A stretch of 64,000 nt of DNA from Sulfitobacter sp. S190. Its GTDB lineage: Bacteria > Pseudomonadota > Alphaproteobacteria > Rhodobacterales > Rhodobacteraceae. Positions 34,779 to 43,778 of the stretch are shown one piece after another (position 1 is the first letter of the stretch; each line of letters opens with the position of its first letter). Both the position numbers and the translations under genes were made by a program. The notes beneath the pieces were generated by a model. The model searched no databases. It had not been told where the DNA came from and worked only from the letters and a program-made list of their open reading frames with translations. The stretch lies in contig NZ_CP081120.1 in the NCBI RefSeq assembly GCF_025141935.1, forward strand, positions 2,728,001 to 2,792,000, written 5' to 3'.

Positions 34779-35657
34779 ATGCCACGCCGATACGCCGAGA
34801 TTTACCCCTCCTCGCCGCTCCTCAACAGCGACGCGATGGAACATATCTCGGCCGCGGCGCTCATGTCGGTGCGCTACTTTCAGGCCGAACCCGATATCAT
34901 GCCCGAGGAAGTATTCGGCGAACATCACGTCCTGCTCAACCTGTGCGACACGCCACACCGCGTACAGAACCGGCGCGACGGACAGCTGCGGGATTTTACC
35001 TTTCACAAGAACGAAATCGTCGTCACCCCCGCCGGTATGAAATCCGGCTGGCGCTGGTTCGCAAAATCCGATGTCATCGTGGTGACACTCGATCCCGAAA
35101 GGGTGAAAAAGTTTGCCCAGACCGAACTGGGCCTCATCCTCGACGCACAGCAATTTGCCGATCTGCCGCAATTCAGCGATGCGGATCTCTGTGCCGCGGG
35201 GGTCATGCTGCGCGACGCGCTCGAGAATGACGATCTGACCTCCGGTGTCATGTTCGAGGCCATGAGCCGCGTTCTGCTGGTCAAGCTCTTGCAACGCTAC
35301 GGCCAGCGGCGCCCCGAAGATCTGGCGCTTTCCGCCCGCTTTACCTCGGATCACTACGGGCGTGTTCTGGCCTACATCCGGGCCAACCTCGACCGCACCA
35401 TCACGGTCGATGATCTCGCCACGCAAGCGGGCATGTCGCCATCGCATTTCGGACGGGTGTTCAAGGAAACGCTGGGCGAGACGCCGATGCAGTATGTGCT
35501 GGCCTACCGGATCGAACAGGCGATCGAGATGATGAAGGATCCCGCACGCGCCCTCGGTGGCATCGCGCTGGACTGCGGGTTCGCCGATCAGGCGCATTTT
35601 TCGCGCAGCTTCAAACAGGTCACCGGCCAGACCCCGCGCCAGCACCGGCAAACCTGA
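34779..35657 (+). CDS. AraC-family transcriptional regulator
   Basis: 292 residues. N-terminal cupin-like ligand region (about 20-170) and C-terminal double helix-turn-helix (about 190-292) with ITVDDLATQAGMSPSHFGRV and the closing CGFADQAHFSRSFKQVTGQT motif of the family. ATG at 34779 lies about 200 bases from the divergent Sel1-like gene. The exported hydrolase follows 116 bases downstream on the same strand and is the most likely target. Confidence 0.92.
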   Translation: MPRRYAEIYPSSPLLNSDAMEHISAAALMSVRYFQAEPDIMPEEVFGEHHVLLNLCDTPHRVQNRRDGQLRDFTFHKNEIVVTPAGMKSGWRWFAKSDVIVVTLDPERVKKFAQTELGLILDAQQFADLPQFSDADLCAAGVMLRDALENDDLTSGVMFEAMSRVLLVKLLQRYGQRRPEDLALSARFTSDHYGRVLAYIRANLDRTITVDDLATQAGMSPSHFGRVFKETLGETPMQYVLAYRIEQAIEMMKDPARALGGIALDCGFADQAHFSRSFKQVTGQTPRQHRQT

Positions 35658-35773
35658 TCCCGAGCGGTATCGTGCAAAAACTGCGCAGTCCGGTACAATA
35701 AATCCCGCCGCCAGCGCCGTATCTCTTTTGTCATCGGGCCAAACGCCCCCCACCTGACACAGGAGAGACTGAC

Positions 35774-36733
35774 ATGAAAAACTTCGCCCTCACCACCGCC
35801 GCCTTCTTGATGGCCTCGACCGCGGGCTTTGCACAGATCGAAACCCGCACCGTCACTTTCGAAAACGAAGGCGCCACTCTTTCGGGCACCCTGTATCTCC
35901 CCGAAGGTCACGACGGCTCCGCCTTGCCCACGGTCGTCGTGACCGGCGCATGGACCTCCGTCGAAGAGCAGATGCCGCGTGTCTATGCGCACGAAATGGT
36001 CGAACGCGGCTTTGCGGCCTTTACGTTCGATTTCCGCGGATGGGGCAAATCCGGTGACCTGCCGCAGAACGTGCGCTTTGTCGAAAGCCCCCGGGCCAAG
36101 ACGTCGGACATCCGCGCCGCCTTTGACTTCGTGGGCACCCTGCCCGAAGTGGACGCCACCCAAATCAACGGTCTGGGGATCTGCGCGTCTGCGGGGTACA
36201 TGGTCGATGCGGTTTCGGGCAACGCGCAGGTCAGGCGGATCGGCCTCGTCGCACCGTGGCTGCAGAACGAAGAACTCGTCAACGCCGTCTATGGCGGGCC
36301 CGACGGTGTGCAAAGCCTGATCGAGATTTCGCGCGACGCGCAGGCCGCGGGCGGCCAGATCATCCCCGCTGCCGGTCCCGAAGGCGCGCAAGGCGTGCTG
36401 ATGCCCATCGGTGGCTACTACTTCGAAGAAGACCGCGGCGCGATCCCGGCCTACGACAACCAGTGGAACAATGCAGGTTGGGAAGAGTGGCTAACCTATC
36501 ATCCCGCAGACCACGGTCCGCAGCTGACACAGCCACTGGCCATCGTGCACTCCGACGCAGCGGCCATCCCGCAAGGCGTGCGCAGCTTTCTGCAGGGCTA
36601 TGCCGGTGACGCCACGCTGCGGATGCTCGAAGAGGTGACGCAGTTCGACTTCTACGACACCCCCGAGGACGTCGCCCGCGCCGCCGATACCGTGGCCGCC
36701 CATTTCGCCGCCCCCACCGGCACAGACAGCTGA
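35774..36733 (+). CDS. exported alpha/beta hydrolase
   Basis: 319 residues with a signal peptide (MKNFALTTAAFLMASTAGFA). Alpha/beta hydrolase fold of the COG1073 type: FDFRGWGKSG near 85-94 and a nucleophile region GICASAG at 135-141, probably using Ser139. Substrate unknown; periplasmic. GGAGAG precedes the ATG. The NTF2-like gene follows 66 bases later and may be in the same operon under the AraC regulator. Confidence 0.83.
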   Translation: MKNFALTTAAFLMASTAGFAQIETRTVTFENEGATLSGTLYLPEGHDGSALPTVVVTGAWTSVEEQMPRVYAHEMVERGFAAFTFDFRGWGKSGDLPQNVRFVESPRAKTSDIRAAFDFVGTLPEVDATQINGLGICASAGYMVDAVSGNAQVRRIGLVAPWLQNEELVNAVYGGPDGVQSLIEISRDAQAAGGQIIPAAGPEGAQGVLMPIGGYYFEEDRGAIPAYDNQWNNAGWEEWLTYHPADHGPQLTQPLAIVHSDAAAIPQGVRSFLQGYAGDATLRMLEEVTQFDFYDTPEDVARAADTVAAHFAAPTGTDS

Positions 36734-36799
36734 GCCAGACCGCAGGGGCACCCGCGCCCCTGCGCATTCTCCCCCAATCACGCACAAAAGGATCTTACC

Positions 36800-37327
36800 A
36801 TGACACGTTTTCTCGCCACCACCGCCTTGATCGCTACCACCCTTCCCGCCTTCGCGACACAGCCGTTGCCCCCCGCAGGCGCGCCGGACACGGCACAGAT
36901 CACAACCCTCGTATCCTCCATTCCGCTCGCGGTGGACCGTGCCGCCTACGATCTGGCCGAAGCGGCCTTCGCTCCGGAAATCATCATCGACTACACCAGC
37001 CTCTGGGGCGGCGAGCCCACCACGATGACACCCGCCGAACTGATGACCGGATGGCGCGGCATCGTGCCCGGTTTTGACGCGACATGGCATGAACTCGGCC
37101 CCGTCAGCGTGACAATCGACGGAGATCTGGCCACAGCAACCGCAAGCGTCGACGGCCGCCACTGGATCGGCGATGACATCTGGCGGCCCATCGGCACCTA
37201 TCACTGGGATGTGGCACAGCTGGACGGTGAATGGCGCGTCACCCGCATGGTCTTTGACATGACCGCCGAAATCGGGGACCGCGCGCTGGCCGCACAAGCG
37301 ATGGAAAGGGCGGCCGCCGGCAACTGA
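36800..37327 (+). CDS. exported NTF2-like (SnoaL/DUF4440 type) protein
   Basis: 175 residues: signal peptide (MTRFLATTALIATTLPAFA) and one NTF2-like cone-shaped domain with the order helix, FAPEIIIDYTSLWGG, and paired strands (LATATASVDGRHW, GEWRVTRMVFDM). NTF2-like proteins bind or convert small hydrophobic molecules; no activity can be assigned. GGAT lies before the ATG. Placed between an exported hydrolase and a membrane cyclase on one strand. Confidence 0.78.
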   Translation: MTRFLATTALIATTLPAFATQPLPPAGAPDTAQITTLVSSIPLAVDRAAYDLAEAAFAPEIIIDYTSLWGGEPTTMTPAELMTGWRGIVPGFDATWHELGPVSVTIDGDLATATASVDGRHWIGDDIWRPIGTYHWDVAQLDGEWRVTRMVFDMTAEIGDRALAAQAMERAAAGN

Positions 37328-37377
37328 TCACATGTGGCCATTGCGCCGGCTTCGGTGATAGCTTTCGAGGAAACGAC

Positions 37378-38709
37378 ATGACAAACGCTGCACCCGACGC
37401 CTTTGAAACCCGATCACAAGACCGACTGACGCGGGCCGAACAGACCGGCCTGCGTCTCGCGCTTGCGTGCCGCTCCGCCATCACCGGTGCGGCCTTTGCC
37501 TGGTACGTTCTGGCCGCGTTTCTCTTTCCCGAAGTCTCGCCGCGGACCGCGACAATCGCGGTTCTGCTTGCCTTTACAATGGTCGGGGTGGTGCATCTGG
37601 CGATCATCGGAACACGCTATGACCAACGGTGGATCAAATACGCGGTCTATGCCCTCGACAGCTTTGCCATCTGCGCCGCTTTCGCGCTCGTCCCGATCAG
37701 CCGCGCCGCCGACATCCCGCAAATCATCGCCTTCCGCGCCTACGGTATCTATTTTCTCTTTCCCCTGCTGGCGATGTCCTGCCTCAGCCTGTCGTGGCGG
37801 CTGGTGCTGTGGACCGGGGGCGCGATCATTCTGGGCTGGTGGGCTGCTTTCACATGGGTCGTGGCGCGCATGGACAGCACCCTGTCGTGGGCCGACATCC
37901 CGTCCCATGCACAGCGCGACGACTACGTGAACACGTTCCTCTCTATCGATTTCATCGGGCGCGGCAACCGGATCGAGGAAACCGCCATGATCCTCTTTGC
38001 CGCCCTCGCGCTGGCCATTGCAGTCTACCGGGCGCGGGCGGTGTTCTTCGCGCAGGTCGCAGCAGACCTCGAGTGGCGACAGGAACGGGCGCTGCGCGAA
38101 CGGGTGTCGGGCCTTCTGGGCAAATACGTGCCCGAAGCGATTGCCCGCAAACTGATCGCAGATGACAAACCGCTCAAACCCCAGCGCGGCCACGGCACGG
38201 TCCTCGTGATGGACATCGCCGGTTTCACCGCCTATTCGGCCCTGCACCCGCCCGAAGTGGTGATTGAAACGCTCGACCACTTCCTCGCGGATGCCGCACA
38301 AAGCGTATCGAACACCGGCGGCATCGTCATTTCCTACATCGGGGACGGGTTTCTCGTGACCTTCAATGCCCCGCTGGCCCTCGACAGGCCCGAGCATCAC
38401 GCCGTCAGCGCCGCGATTGACCTGCTCGATATCGCCAAAACGCATGGCTTTGACATTCGCATCGGTCTGGCCAGCGGCGATCTGGTGACAGGGATCATCG
38501 GCAACGATGCGCGGCAGTCCTTCACCGTCTACGGCGACGCCGTGAACCTCGCCGCGCGGCTCGAAGCGCAGGCCAAAACGCTCGGCGCGCGCATCTTGGC
38601 GGATGAGGCCACGTTTACAAACGCGGACCACGCTGGCCGACTGCAAAGCCGCTCAGAGGTCAGCATCAAAGGCCTCGATTCCGCTACCGCGGTGTTCACA
38701 CTCGGTTGA
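37378..38709 (+). CDS. membrane class III adenylate/guanylate cyclase
   Basis: 443 residues. Six hydrophobic segments between about 30 and 220 anchor the N-terminus in the inner membrane. A C-terminal class III cyclase domain spans about 270-443. Both metal aspartates are present (Asp279 in MDIAGF, Asp323 in IGDGF), as are Asn390 and Arg394 of the transition-state motif (YGDAVNLAARLE), so it should be active. ATP against GTP preference cannot be settled by eye. GAGG precedes the ATG, 50 bases after the NTF2-like gene. It is the only intact cyclase in the window; a second one at 50-52 kb is truncated. Confidence 0.9.
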   Translation: MTNAAPDAFETRSQDRLTRAEQTGLRLALACRSAITGAAFAWYVLAAFLFPEVSPRTATIAVLLAFTMVGVVHLAIIGTRYDQRWIKYAVYALDSFAICAAFALVPISRAADIPQIIAFRAYGIYFLFPLLAMSCLSLSWRLVLWTGGAIILGWWAAFTWVVARMDSTLSWADIPSHAQRDDYVNTFLSIDFIGRGNRIEETAMILFAALALAIAVYRARAVFFAQVAADLEWRQERALRERVSGLLGKYVPEAIARKLIADDKPLKPQRGHGTVLVMDIAGFTAYSALHPPEVVIETLDHFLADAAQSVSNTGGIVISYIGDGFLVTFNAPLALDRPEHHAVSAAIDLLDIAKTHGFDIRIGLASGDLVTGIIGNDARQSFTVYGDAVNLAARLEAQAKTLGARILADEATFTNADHAGRLQSRSEVSIKGLDSATAVFTLG

Positions 38710-38752
38710 GACGGGCAAGCCCCCGGTCAGCGGCCCGCCCCCTGCATAGGTC

Positions 38753-39604
38753 TCAGGTGCCCTCGCCCGCACGGCCCGACTTTTCAAATGCCGCAAAGCT
38801 TTCGGCATGATCGGGGTGCCAGCGTGACAAGGCGGGGCGGTTCTGCACGATGTCCTGTGCGGCCCATGCGACGCGCCTTGCGTCAATCTCCGGCGTCACC
38901 TCGTTGTCGGGGCACAGGATATAGAAATCATCCTGCTCCAGGCGCGCCACCAGATGCGATACCGTTTCCCCGGATGTCCACGCCGCTGCGGGTTTTTCGG
39001 GCAGGAACGACGCAATCATACCGGTATAGGTAAATCCCGGCACGAACAGATGCGCCGATACCGGCGCCTTCGCCTCGCGCAGTTCATGGGCGAGCATTTC
39101 GGTCATCGCCTTCACACTGGCCTTCGACACGTTGTAGCCCGCGTTGCCCGGCGGGGTCGTGATGCCCTGCTTCGATCCGGTGTTGATCACGACGGCGGGC
39201 CAGCCCGCGTCGATCATCCGCGGCACAAACGCCTGCACCCCGTTGAGCGGGCCAAAAAGGTTCACCTCCATAAGACGGCGCCAGTTGTCGGCATTTTCCC
39301 ACGCCTTCGTGGGCGGGGCGATGCCTGCGTTGTTCATCAGCACCGCCACAGGCCCGATATCAAAGGCGGTATCGGCAAGGGCGCGCACCGCCTCGGCATC
39401 GCTCACATCCGTCGTGACGCACCGGATATCGGCCCCCTTCAGCGAAAGCTCTTGCGCGGCGTCCGCCAATGCACTTTCCGAAACATCGGCCAGCACCAAC
39501 TTCAGACCGCGGGCGGCACATTCCTGCGCCATGGCAAACCCCACGCCGCTTGCACCCCCGGTAATGACGGCAACACCGCCTGCTTTGATTGCTTCATTCC
39601 ACAT
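38753..39604 (-). CDS. short-chain dehydrogenase/reductase (SDR)
   Basis: 283 residues of the classical SDR fold: cofactor motif TGGASGVG, NNAG, catalytic serine in NTGSKQG and the YNVSK active-site pair. The C-terminal part is longer than usual (about 60 residues past the core). ATG at 39604 follows AAAGGA; an in-frame ATG at 39619 has no ribosome site. It follows a second SDR gene by 61 bases on the same strand. NAD(P)-dependent oxidation or reduction of an unknown alcohol or ketone. Confidence 0.88.
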   Translation of the reverse strand: MWNEAIKAGGVAVITGGASGVGFAMAQECAARGLKLVLADVSESALADAAQELSLKGADIRCVTTDVSDAEAVRALADTAFDIGPVAVLMNNAGIAPPTKAWENADNWRRLMEVNLFGPLNGVQAFVPRMIDAGWPAVVINTGSKQGITTPPGNAGYNVSKASVKAMTEMLAHELREAKAPVSAHLFVPGFTYTGMIASFLPEKPAAAWTSGETVSHLVARLEQDDFYILCPDNEVTPEIDARRVAWAAQDIVQNRPALSRWHPDHAESFAAFEKSGRAGEGT

Positions 39605-39665
39605 GTCTGGTCCTTTCATTTGGCAATCGTGCCCCGCCGCACCGGCAGGGCACCCTGATCTGTCT

Positions 39666-40649
39666 TCAGCCGATGTTGCGCGCCGCAGAGCCGTAGCTCA
39701 CGTCTAGCACTTCGGCCGTCATGTTGCGCGTGGCATCACCGGCAAAGAACATCACCGCTTTCGCGATATCCTCGACCTTGTGGTGGCCCACGGGGATCGG
39801 GTTGCCCGGCTCCAGAAGGGCAGACACCGCATCGAACGTCGGGGCGGGATGATCCGGCAGCATCTTGCCCAGGATCACCGGGTTGTCCGCCAGCGGCGTG
39901 CGCACCAGCCCGGGTGCCACCACGTTGCACATGATGTTGTCGCGCCCGTAGGACAATGCCGCACTTTTCGCAAAACCGATCACCGCCCATTTGGTCGAGG
40001 TATAGACCGGGAACAGGTCATTGCCGACCCGCCCGAGCCCCGACGACATGTAGATGATCCGCCCGCCCCCGTTTGCGCGCAGATGCGGCACCGCCGCCTG
40101 CGTGGTCTTGACCATGCCGGCCACGTTGATCTCGTACTGGGTCGACATCTCATTGGCGCTGAATTCCTCGATGCGGCCCGCTTGGCTGACCCCCGCATTG
40201 GCCAGAACGATATCCAGACCGCCGAAGGTTGCGACCGCCTCGGCCATGGCATCCTCCTGCGCCTGCAGATCGCGCACATCGCCCTGCACAGCGAGACAGC
40301 GCACGCCGTGGGCCTCGATCCGCGCCGTGGCTTGCGCCAGATCGTCGGGGCTGGACAACGGATACTGCACATGCGGCACCTCGCGGGTGGCAATGTCGAA
40401 CAACACGATGTTGGCACCGGCACGGGCCATTTCCTCGGCCGAGGCGAGCCCGATGCCACGCGCACCGCCAGTGATGAACGCGGTCTTGCCCTCCAGCTCC
40501 TTGGCGGCAGCGCCGGATTGGGCCATGCCCGCCCGCGCCGTCGCAACCGTCGATGCGGCAACCGTTGCCGCGCCGATCGTTCCCGTGCGCAACATGTCGC
40601 GGCGCGACATTTTCGGGGCGGATGCAGAATTGTGTGAAATACTTGTCAT
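39666..40649 (-). CDS. SDR-family oxidoreductase with twin-arginine signal
   Basis: 327 residues. The N-terminus reads SRRDMLRTG followed by a hydrophobic Ala/Thr stretch, a twin-arginine export signal. The remaining chain is a complete SDR: TGGARGIG, ANAG, catalytic YMSSG and YTSTK. An SDR normally uses cytoplasmic NAD(P); Tat export would let it fold with its cofactor first. AAGGAG lies upstream of the ATG at 40649. The small gene at 40719 lies just ahead of it on the same strand. Confidence 0.87.
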   Translation of the reverse strand: MTSISHNSASAPKMSRRDMLRTGTIGAATVAASTVATARAGMAQSGAAAKELEGKTAFITGGARGIGLASAEEMARAGANIVLFDIATREVPHVQYPLSSPDDLAQATARIEAHGVRCLAVQGDVRDLQAQEDAMAEAVATFGGLDIVLANAGVSQAGRIEEFSANEMSTQYEINVAGMVKTTQAAVPHLRANGGGRIIYMSSGLGRVGNDLFPVYTSTKWAVIGFAKSAALSYGRDNIMCNVVAPGLVRTPLADNPVILGKMLPDHPAPTFDAVSALLEPGNPIPVGHHKVEDIAKAVMFFAGDATRNMTAEVLDVSYGSAARNIG

Positions 40650-40718
40650 GTCGGTAACTCCTTGTCTGTGCCTCTCGGGGCAGGTCAACGGGTGAATGGG
40701 GGTCCGTGCAAAGCGCGC

Positions 40719-40838
40719 TCAGAACGTCAGCAGAACGAGGTGGCTCAGCCGCTCTTGCGCGGCCATCCCCGCGATAACCTCGTCCGTCTTGGCAGTCCGG
40801 CGGGTTGCGCGATCGGTCACTTTGAAAAATCTGAACAT
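40719..40838 (-). CDS. possible 39-residue small protein
   Basis: An open frame starts MFRFFKVTDRATRR and ends SHLVLLTF. GGAG is spaced six bases before its ATG at 40838; in-frame ATGs at 40844 and 40850 lack such a site. It is basic with hydrophobic ends, of no family I recognise. It sits in the otherwise empty 315 bases between the Tat-signal SDR (start 40649) and the LysR gene (start 40965) and would lead the SDR operon. The evidence is ribosome site and position only. Confidence 0.4.
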   Translation of the reverse strand: MFRFFKVTDRATRRTAKTDEVIAGMAAQERLSHLVLLTF

Positions 40839-40948
40839 GGCCATCTCCATTTGTTAGCTGTCGTCGGAAACGCCGCTTTGCCTTTCCGTGACAAACATAT
40901 GGATCATGCGCCCATGATGCGGTATAGGGCGATTTAACCAATCACAAT

Positions 40949-40961
40949 TGCGTAAAACGCA
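40949..40961. promoter_or_regulatory. palindrome just upstream of LysR gene
   Basis: TGCGT-AAA-ACGCA, a perfect 5-bp dyad ending three bases before the LysR start codon at 40965, in the divergent region towards the SDR genes. A LysR autoregulatory half of a larger site is plausible. Confidence 0.35.
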
Positions 40962-40964
40962 TCA

Positions 40965-41849
40965 ATGGATGACGACGAACTCTTTCTGGCCGTTTTGGAC
41001 GGGGGCAGCTTTCGCGCCGCCGCCAAAGCTGCGGGGCTTGACCCCAGCCGCGTCAGCCGCCGCATCGCGGCGCTGGAGGCACGGGTGGGTGTCAAACTGC
41101 TCAACCGCACCACACGGGCCTGCGCGCCGACCGAAACGGGCACCCGTTACGGCGAAGGGATACGGCGCCTGACCGACGCCCGCGCCGCGCTTCTGGCCGA
41201 GGTGACAGGCGGGCAGGACGTGCCCAAGGGCCGGCTGCGCGTGGCGGCGCCCACGGATTTCGGCGCGCGGTTCGTGGCGCCGGTGCTGACGAAAATGTCC
41301 GAAACCTATGCGGAGCTGAGTGTCGATCTGCGGTTGGGGTCGGGGTTCGCGGATCTGCTCGCCGAAGGCATCGACGTCGCCATCCGCATCGGCAACCTGT
41401 CCGACAGCGCCCTGATGGCACGGCGGATCGGCATCTCGCAGCGCGTTCTTGTCGCCGCCCCCGCCATCGCCGCTGCGGTGCGCACGCCGGCGGACCTTGG
41501 CGACATCAGCATCGTTTCCTACCGCACCGGAATGACCGAAATGCGCACGAGCTTCGAACAGGGCGGCGTGCGCCAGGACCTGCGGATGCCCTGCCGCTAC
41601 GCCGTGAATTCGATGACCGCAGTGCGTGATGCGGTCCTCGCGGGCCGCGGTGCGCATCTTGGGCCGGTGTGGGCGTTTCGCGACGATCTCGCGCAGGGCG
41701 ATCTGGTCGCTCTGTTGCCCGATGCCCGGTTCGACCCCTTCCCGATCCACGCCGTCTGGTCGCCGACCCCCTACCAGCCCGCCGCGTCCCGTATATTTGT
41801 CACCCTGATGGCGGAGCACCTGACCAAAGCAGGGCTGTCGCAGGCATAA
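40965..41849 (+). CDS. LysR-family transcriptional regulator
   Basis: 294 residues beginning directly with the winged helix (DDELFLAVLDGGSFRAAAKA and GLDPSRVSRRIAALE), followed by an effector domain with the PKGRLRVAAPTDFG opening of the CrgA/DsdC-like group. It diverges from the small ORF and the two SDR genes, its probable targets. A short palindrome lies just upstream of the ATG; no Shine-Dalgarno sequence is seen. Confidence 0.9.
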   Translation: MDDDELFLAVLDGGSFRAAAKAAGLDPSRVSRRIAALEARVGVKLLNRTTRACAPTETGTRYGEGIRRLTDARAALLAEVTGGQDVPKGRLRVAAPTDFGARFVAPVLTKMSETYAELSVDLRLGSGFADLLAEGIDVAIRIGNLSDSALMARRIGISQRVLVAAPAIAAAVRTPADLGDISIVSYRTGMTEMRTSFEQGGVRQDLRMPCRYAVNSMTAVRDAVLAGRGAHLGPVWAFRDDLAQGDLVALLPDARFDPFPIHAVWSPTPYQPAASRIFVTLMAEHLTKAGLSQA

Positions 41850-41939
41850 CGCCTGCCCAAACACCCCCACGCCACGCGGCTTGGGATGCGCCGCAAATCC
41901 CTAGGACACCGCCGAAAAGGCGCTCTGCCGGCAGCCGGT

Positions 41940-43637
41940 TCAGGCCACGTATTCATCGCGCAATTGACGCCGCAGCACCTTACCCGACAGGGTGACTGGC
42001 ACTTCGTCCACGAACCGGATCACCTTTGGCACCTTGTAGTTTGTCAGCCGCGCCCGGCACGCCTCGAGAATCTGCTCCTCGGTCACGCTTTCATCGGCGC
42101 GCACCACGAAAGCCGCTGGCGCCTCGGCTGTCTTGGCATCCTCGATCCCGATCACGCCGACCTGCACCACGCCTGCCACGGTTGAAATCGCATCCTCGAT
42201 CTCGTTCGGCGACACGTTGAAGCCCGACACAAGGATCATGTCCTTCTTGCGGTCCACGATCTCCAGATACCCGTCCGCGTCCATCACCCCGATGTCGCCC
42301 GAATGGTACCACCCGTCCTGCATCACCTCTGCCGTCGCCTCGGGATTGTCGAGATAGCTGTCCATCATGCCGGGGCTGCGCCCGATCACTTCGCCGGGCT
42401 CTCCCGCCGCCACATCCTTGCCTGCGTCATCGACAATCCGGATGTCGGACCCCGGTGCCGGCACACCCACCTTGCCCAACCGGTTTGCGCCGGGGGGATT
42501 GAAGGTCAGGATGCCGGACACTTCGGTCATGCCGTATCCCTGCAAAATCTCGACCCCGGTCATCTCCTGCCATTTCTGCGCCACACCGGTCTGTTGGGCC
42601 GCGCCGCCCGACCCGCAAAACCGGATGTCGGCGAAAAGCGCGCGGTCGAACCACGGCTCGGCCATCAATGCGGCAAACAGCGTGTTGATGCCGGTAAACC
42701 ACGTGATCCTGTAGGCTTCGAACGCCGCCTTGAGGTTCGACGGTGGCCGCGGGCTGGGCACGAGAATGCCGTGCGCGCCCACCGACATCCCCGAAACGAA
42801 GATCAGGCTGAACGCGGTGATATGGTACAGCGGCAGCGCCACCAGCGCGACCTCCTCGCCGTCCCGCAGGGTTCCGACCGTCATCAGGCGGCCCTGCTCG
42901 GCGTTTGCCAAAATCGCCTGATGGGACAAAACGGCCCCCTTGCTGCGTCCAGTCGTCCCGCTGGTGTATTGCAGCAGGGCCGGAGTATCGCCGGTGGTAT
43001 CGCGCGTGTAGGCCGCAATGTCGCTCGACGCCATCTGCGCCCGGCCTGCCGCCAAGGCCTCAGCCATCGGCGTGGCAGCCGTGGTCATTGCCGGGATCAC
43101 CTTGCGCACCCGTTTCAGGACAAACTTCAAAAGGGTCTTTTTCAGCGTCGGAAAGAAATCCGCAACAGACAGGGTAACGACATGGCGCACCTGCGTTTGC
43201 GCAATCACCTCGTCCAGCTTGTCTCCGAAAACATCAATGATCACAATGGCTTTCGCCTTGCTGTGGGTCAGCTGATGCTCAAGCTCGGCCGGCGTGTAGA
43301 GCGGGTTCACATTGGTGCCGACGCATCCCGCCTTCGCAATCCCGAGCGAGGCCACACAAAAGCCGATGCAGTTCGGCGACATGATCGCCACGGTTTCTCC
43401 GGCGGCCAGACCCAGCTTTTCGCGCAGATACACCGCAAAGGCCTCCGCATGCGCCTTGAGCTCGGCATAGGTGATGGTCGTCTGTGCACCATTGGGCAAA
43501 ATCGTGGTCAGCGCGGGTTTGGTCCCGAACGTCCCCGCCGCCCGGTCGAGCGCTTCCGACAGCGTGCGCACCTCCAGCGTGTCGAGGCCAAAGCCCGCCG
43601 CCTGCTCTCCGAACGGATGTTTCAATGTCTGCGCCAT
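41940..43637 (-). CDS. long-chain acyl-CoA synthetase (FadD-like AMP-binding enzyme)
   Basis: 565-residue ANL-superfamily ligase that activates a carboxylic acid via acyl-AMP to an acyl-CoA. Core motifs: P-loop QYTSGTTGRSKGAVLSH, GYGMTEVSG, YHSGDIGVMD, the hinge VDRKKDMILVSGFNVSPNE and catalytic Lys553 in LSGKVLRR. The N-terminal region matches FadD. GGAGGGACC precedes the ATG at 43637. It stands alone, convergent with a LysR gene on its left and downstream of another on its right. Confidence 0.92.
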   Translation of the reverse strand: MAQTLKHPFGEQAAGFGLDTLEVRTLSEALDRAAGTFGTKPALTTILPNGAQTTITYAELKAHAEAFAVYLREKLGLAAGETVAIMSPNCIGFCVASLGIAKAGCVGTNVNPLYTPAELEHQLTHSKAKAIVIIDVFGDKLDEVIAQTQVRHVVTLSVADFFPTLKKTLLKFVLKRVRKVIPAMTTAATPMAEALAAGRAQMASSDIAAYTRDTTGDTPALLQYTSGTTGRSKGAVLSHQAILANAEQGRLMTVGTLRDGEEVALVALPLYHITAFSLIFVSGMSVGAHGILVPSPRPPSNLKAAFEAYRITWFTGINTLFAALMAEPWFDRALFADIRFCGSGGAAQQTGVAQKWQEMTGVEILQGYGMTEVSGILTFNPPGANRLGKVGVPAPGSDIRIVDDAGKDVAAGEPGEVIGRSPGMMDSYLDNPEATAEVMQDGWYHSGDIGVMDADGYLEIVDRKKDMILVSGFNVSPNEIEDAISTVAGVVQVGVIGIEDAKTAEAPAAFVVRADESVTEEQILEACRARLTNYKVPKVIRFVDEVPVTLSGKVLRRQLRDEYVA

Positions 43638-43778
43638 AAGGTCCCTCCCCAACGCGCCCAATGATCCAGACGCAGGATCAGTATACCAAAAATCGGGCCT
43701 CCGCATAGGGACACGGACAGACGAAGCCCGCCACACACCCTGCCGGTCGCCTGCCTCCGGGTTTGGTCCACACGCAGT

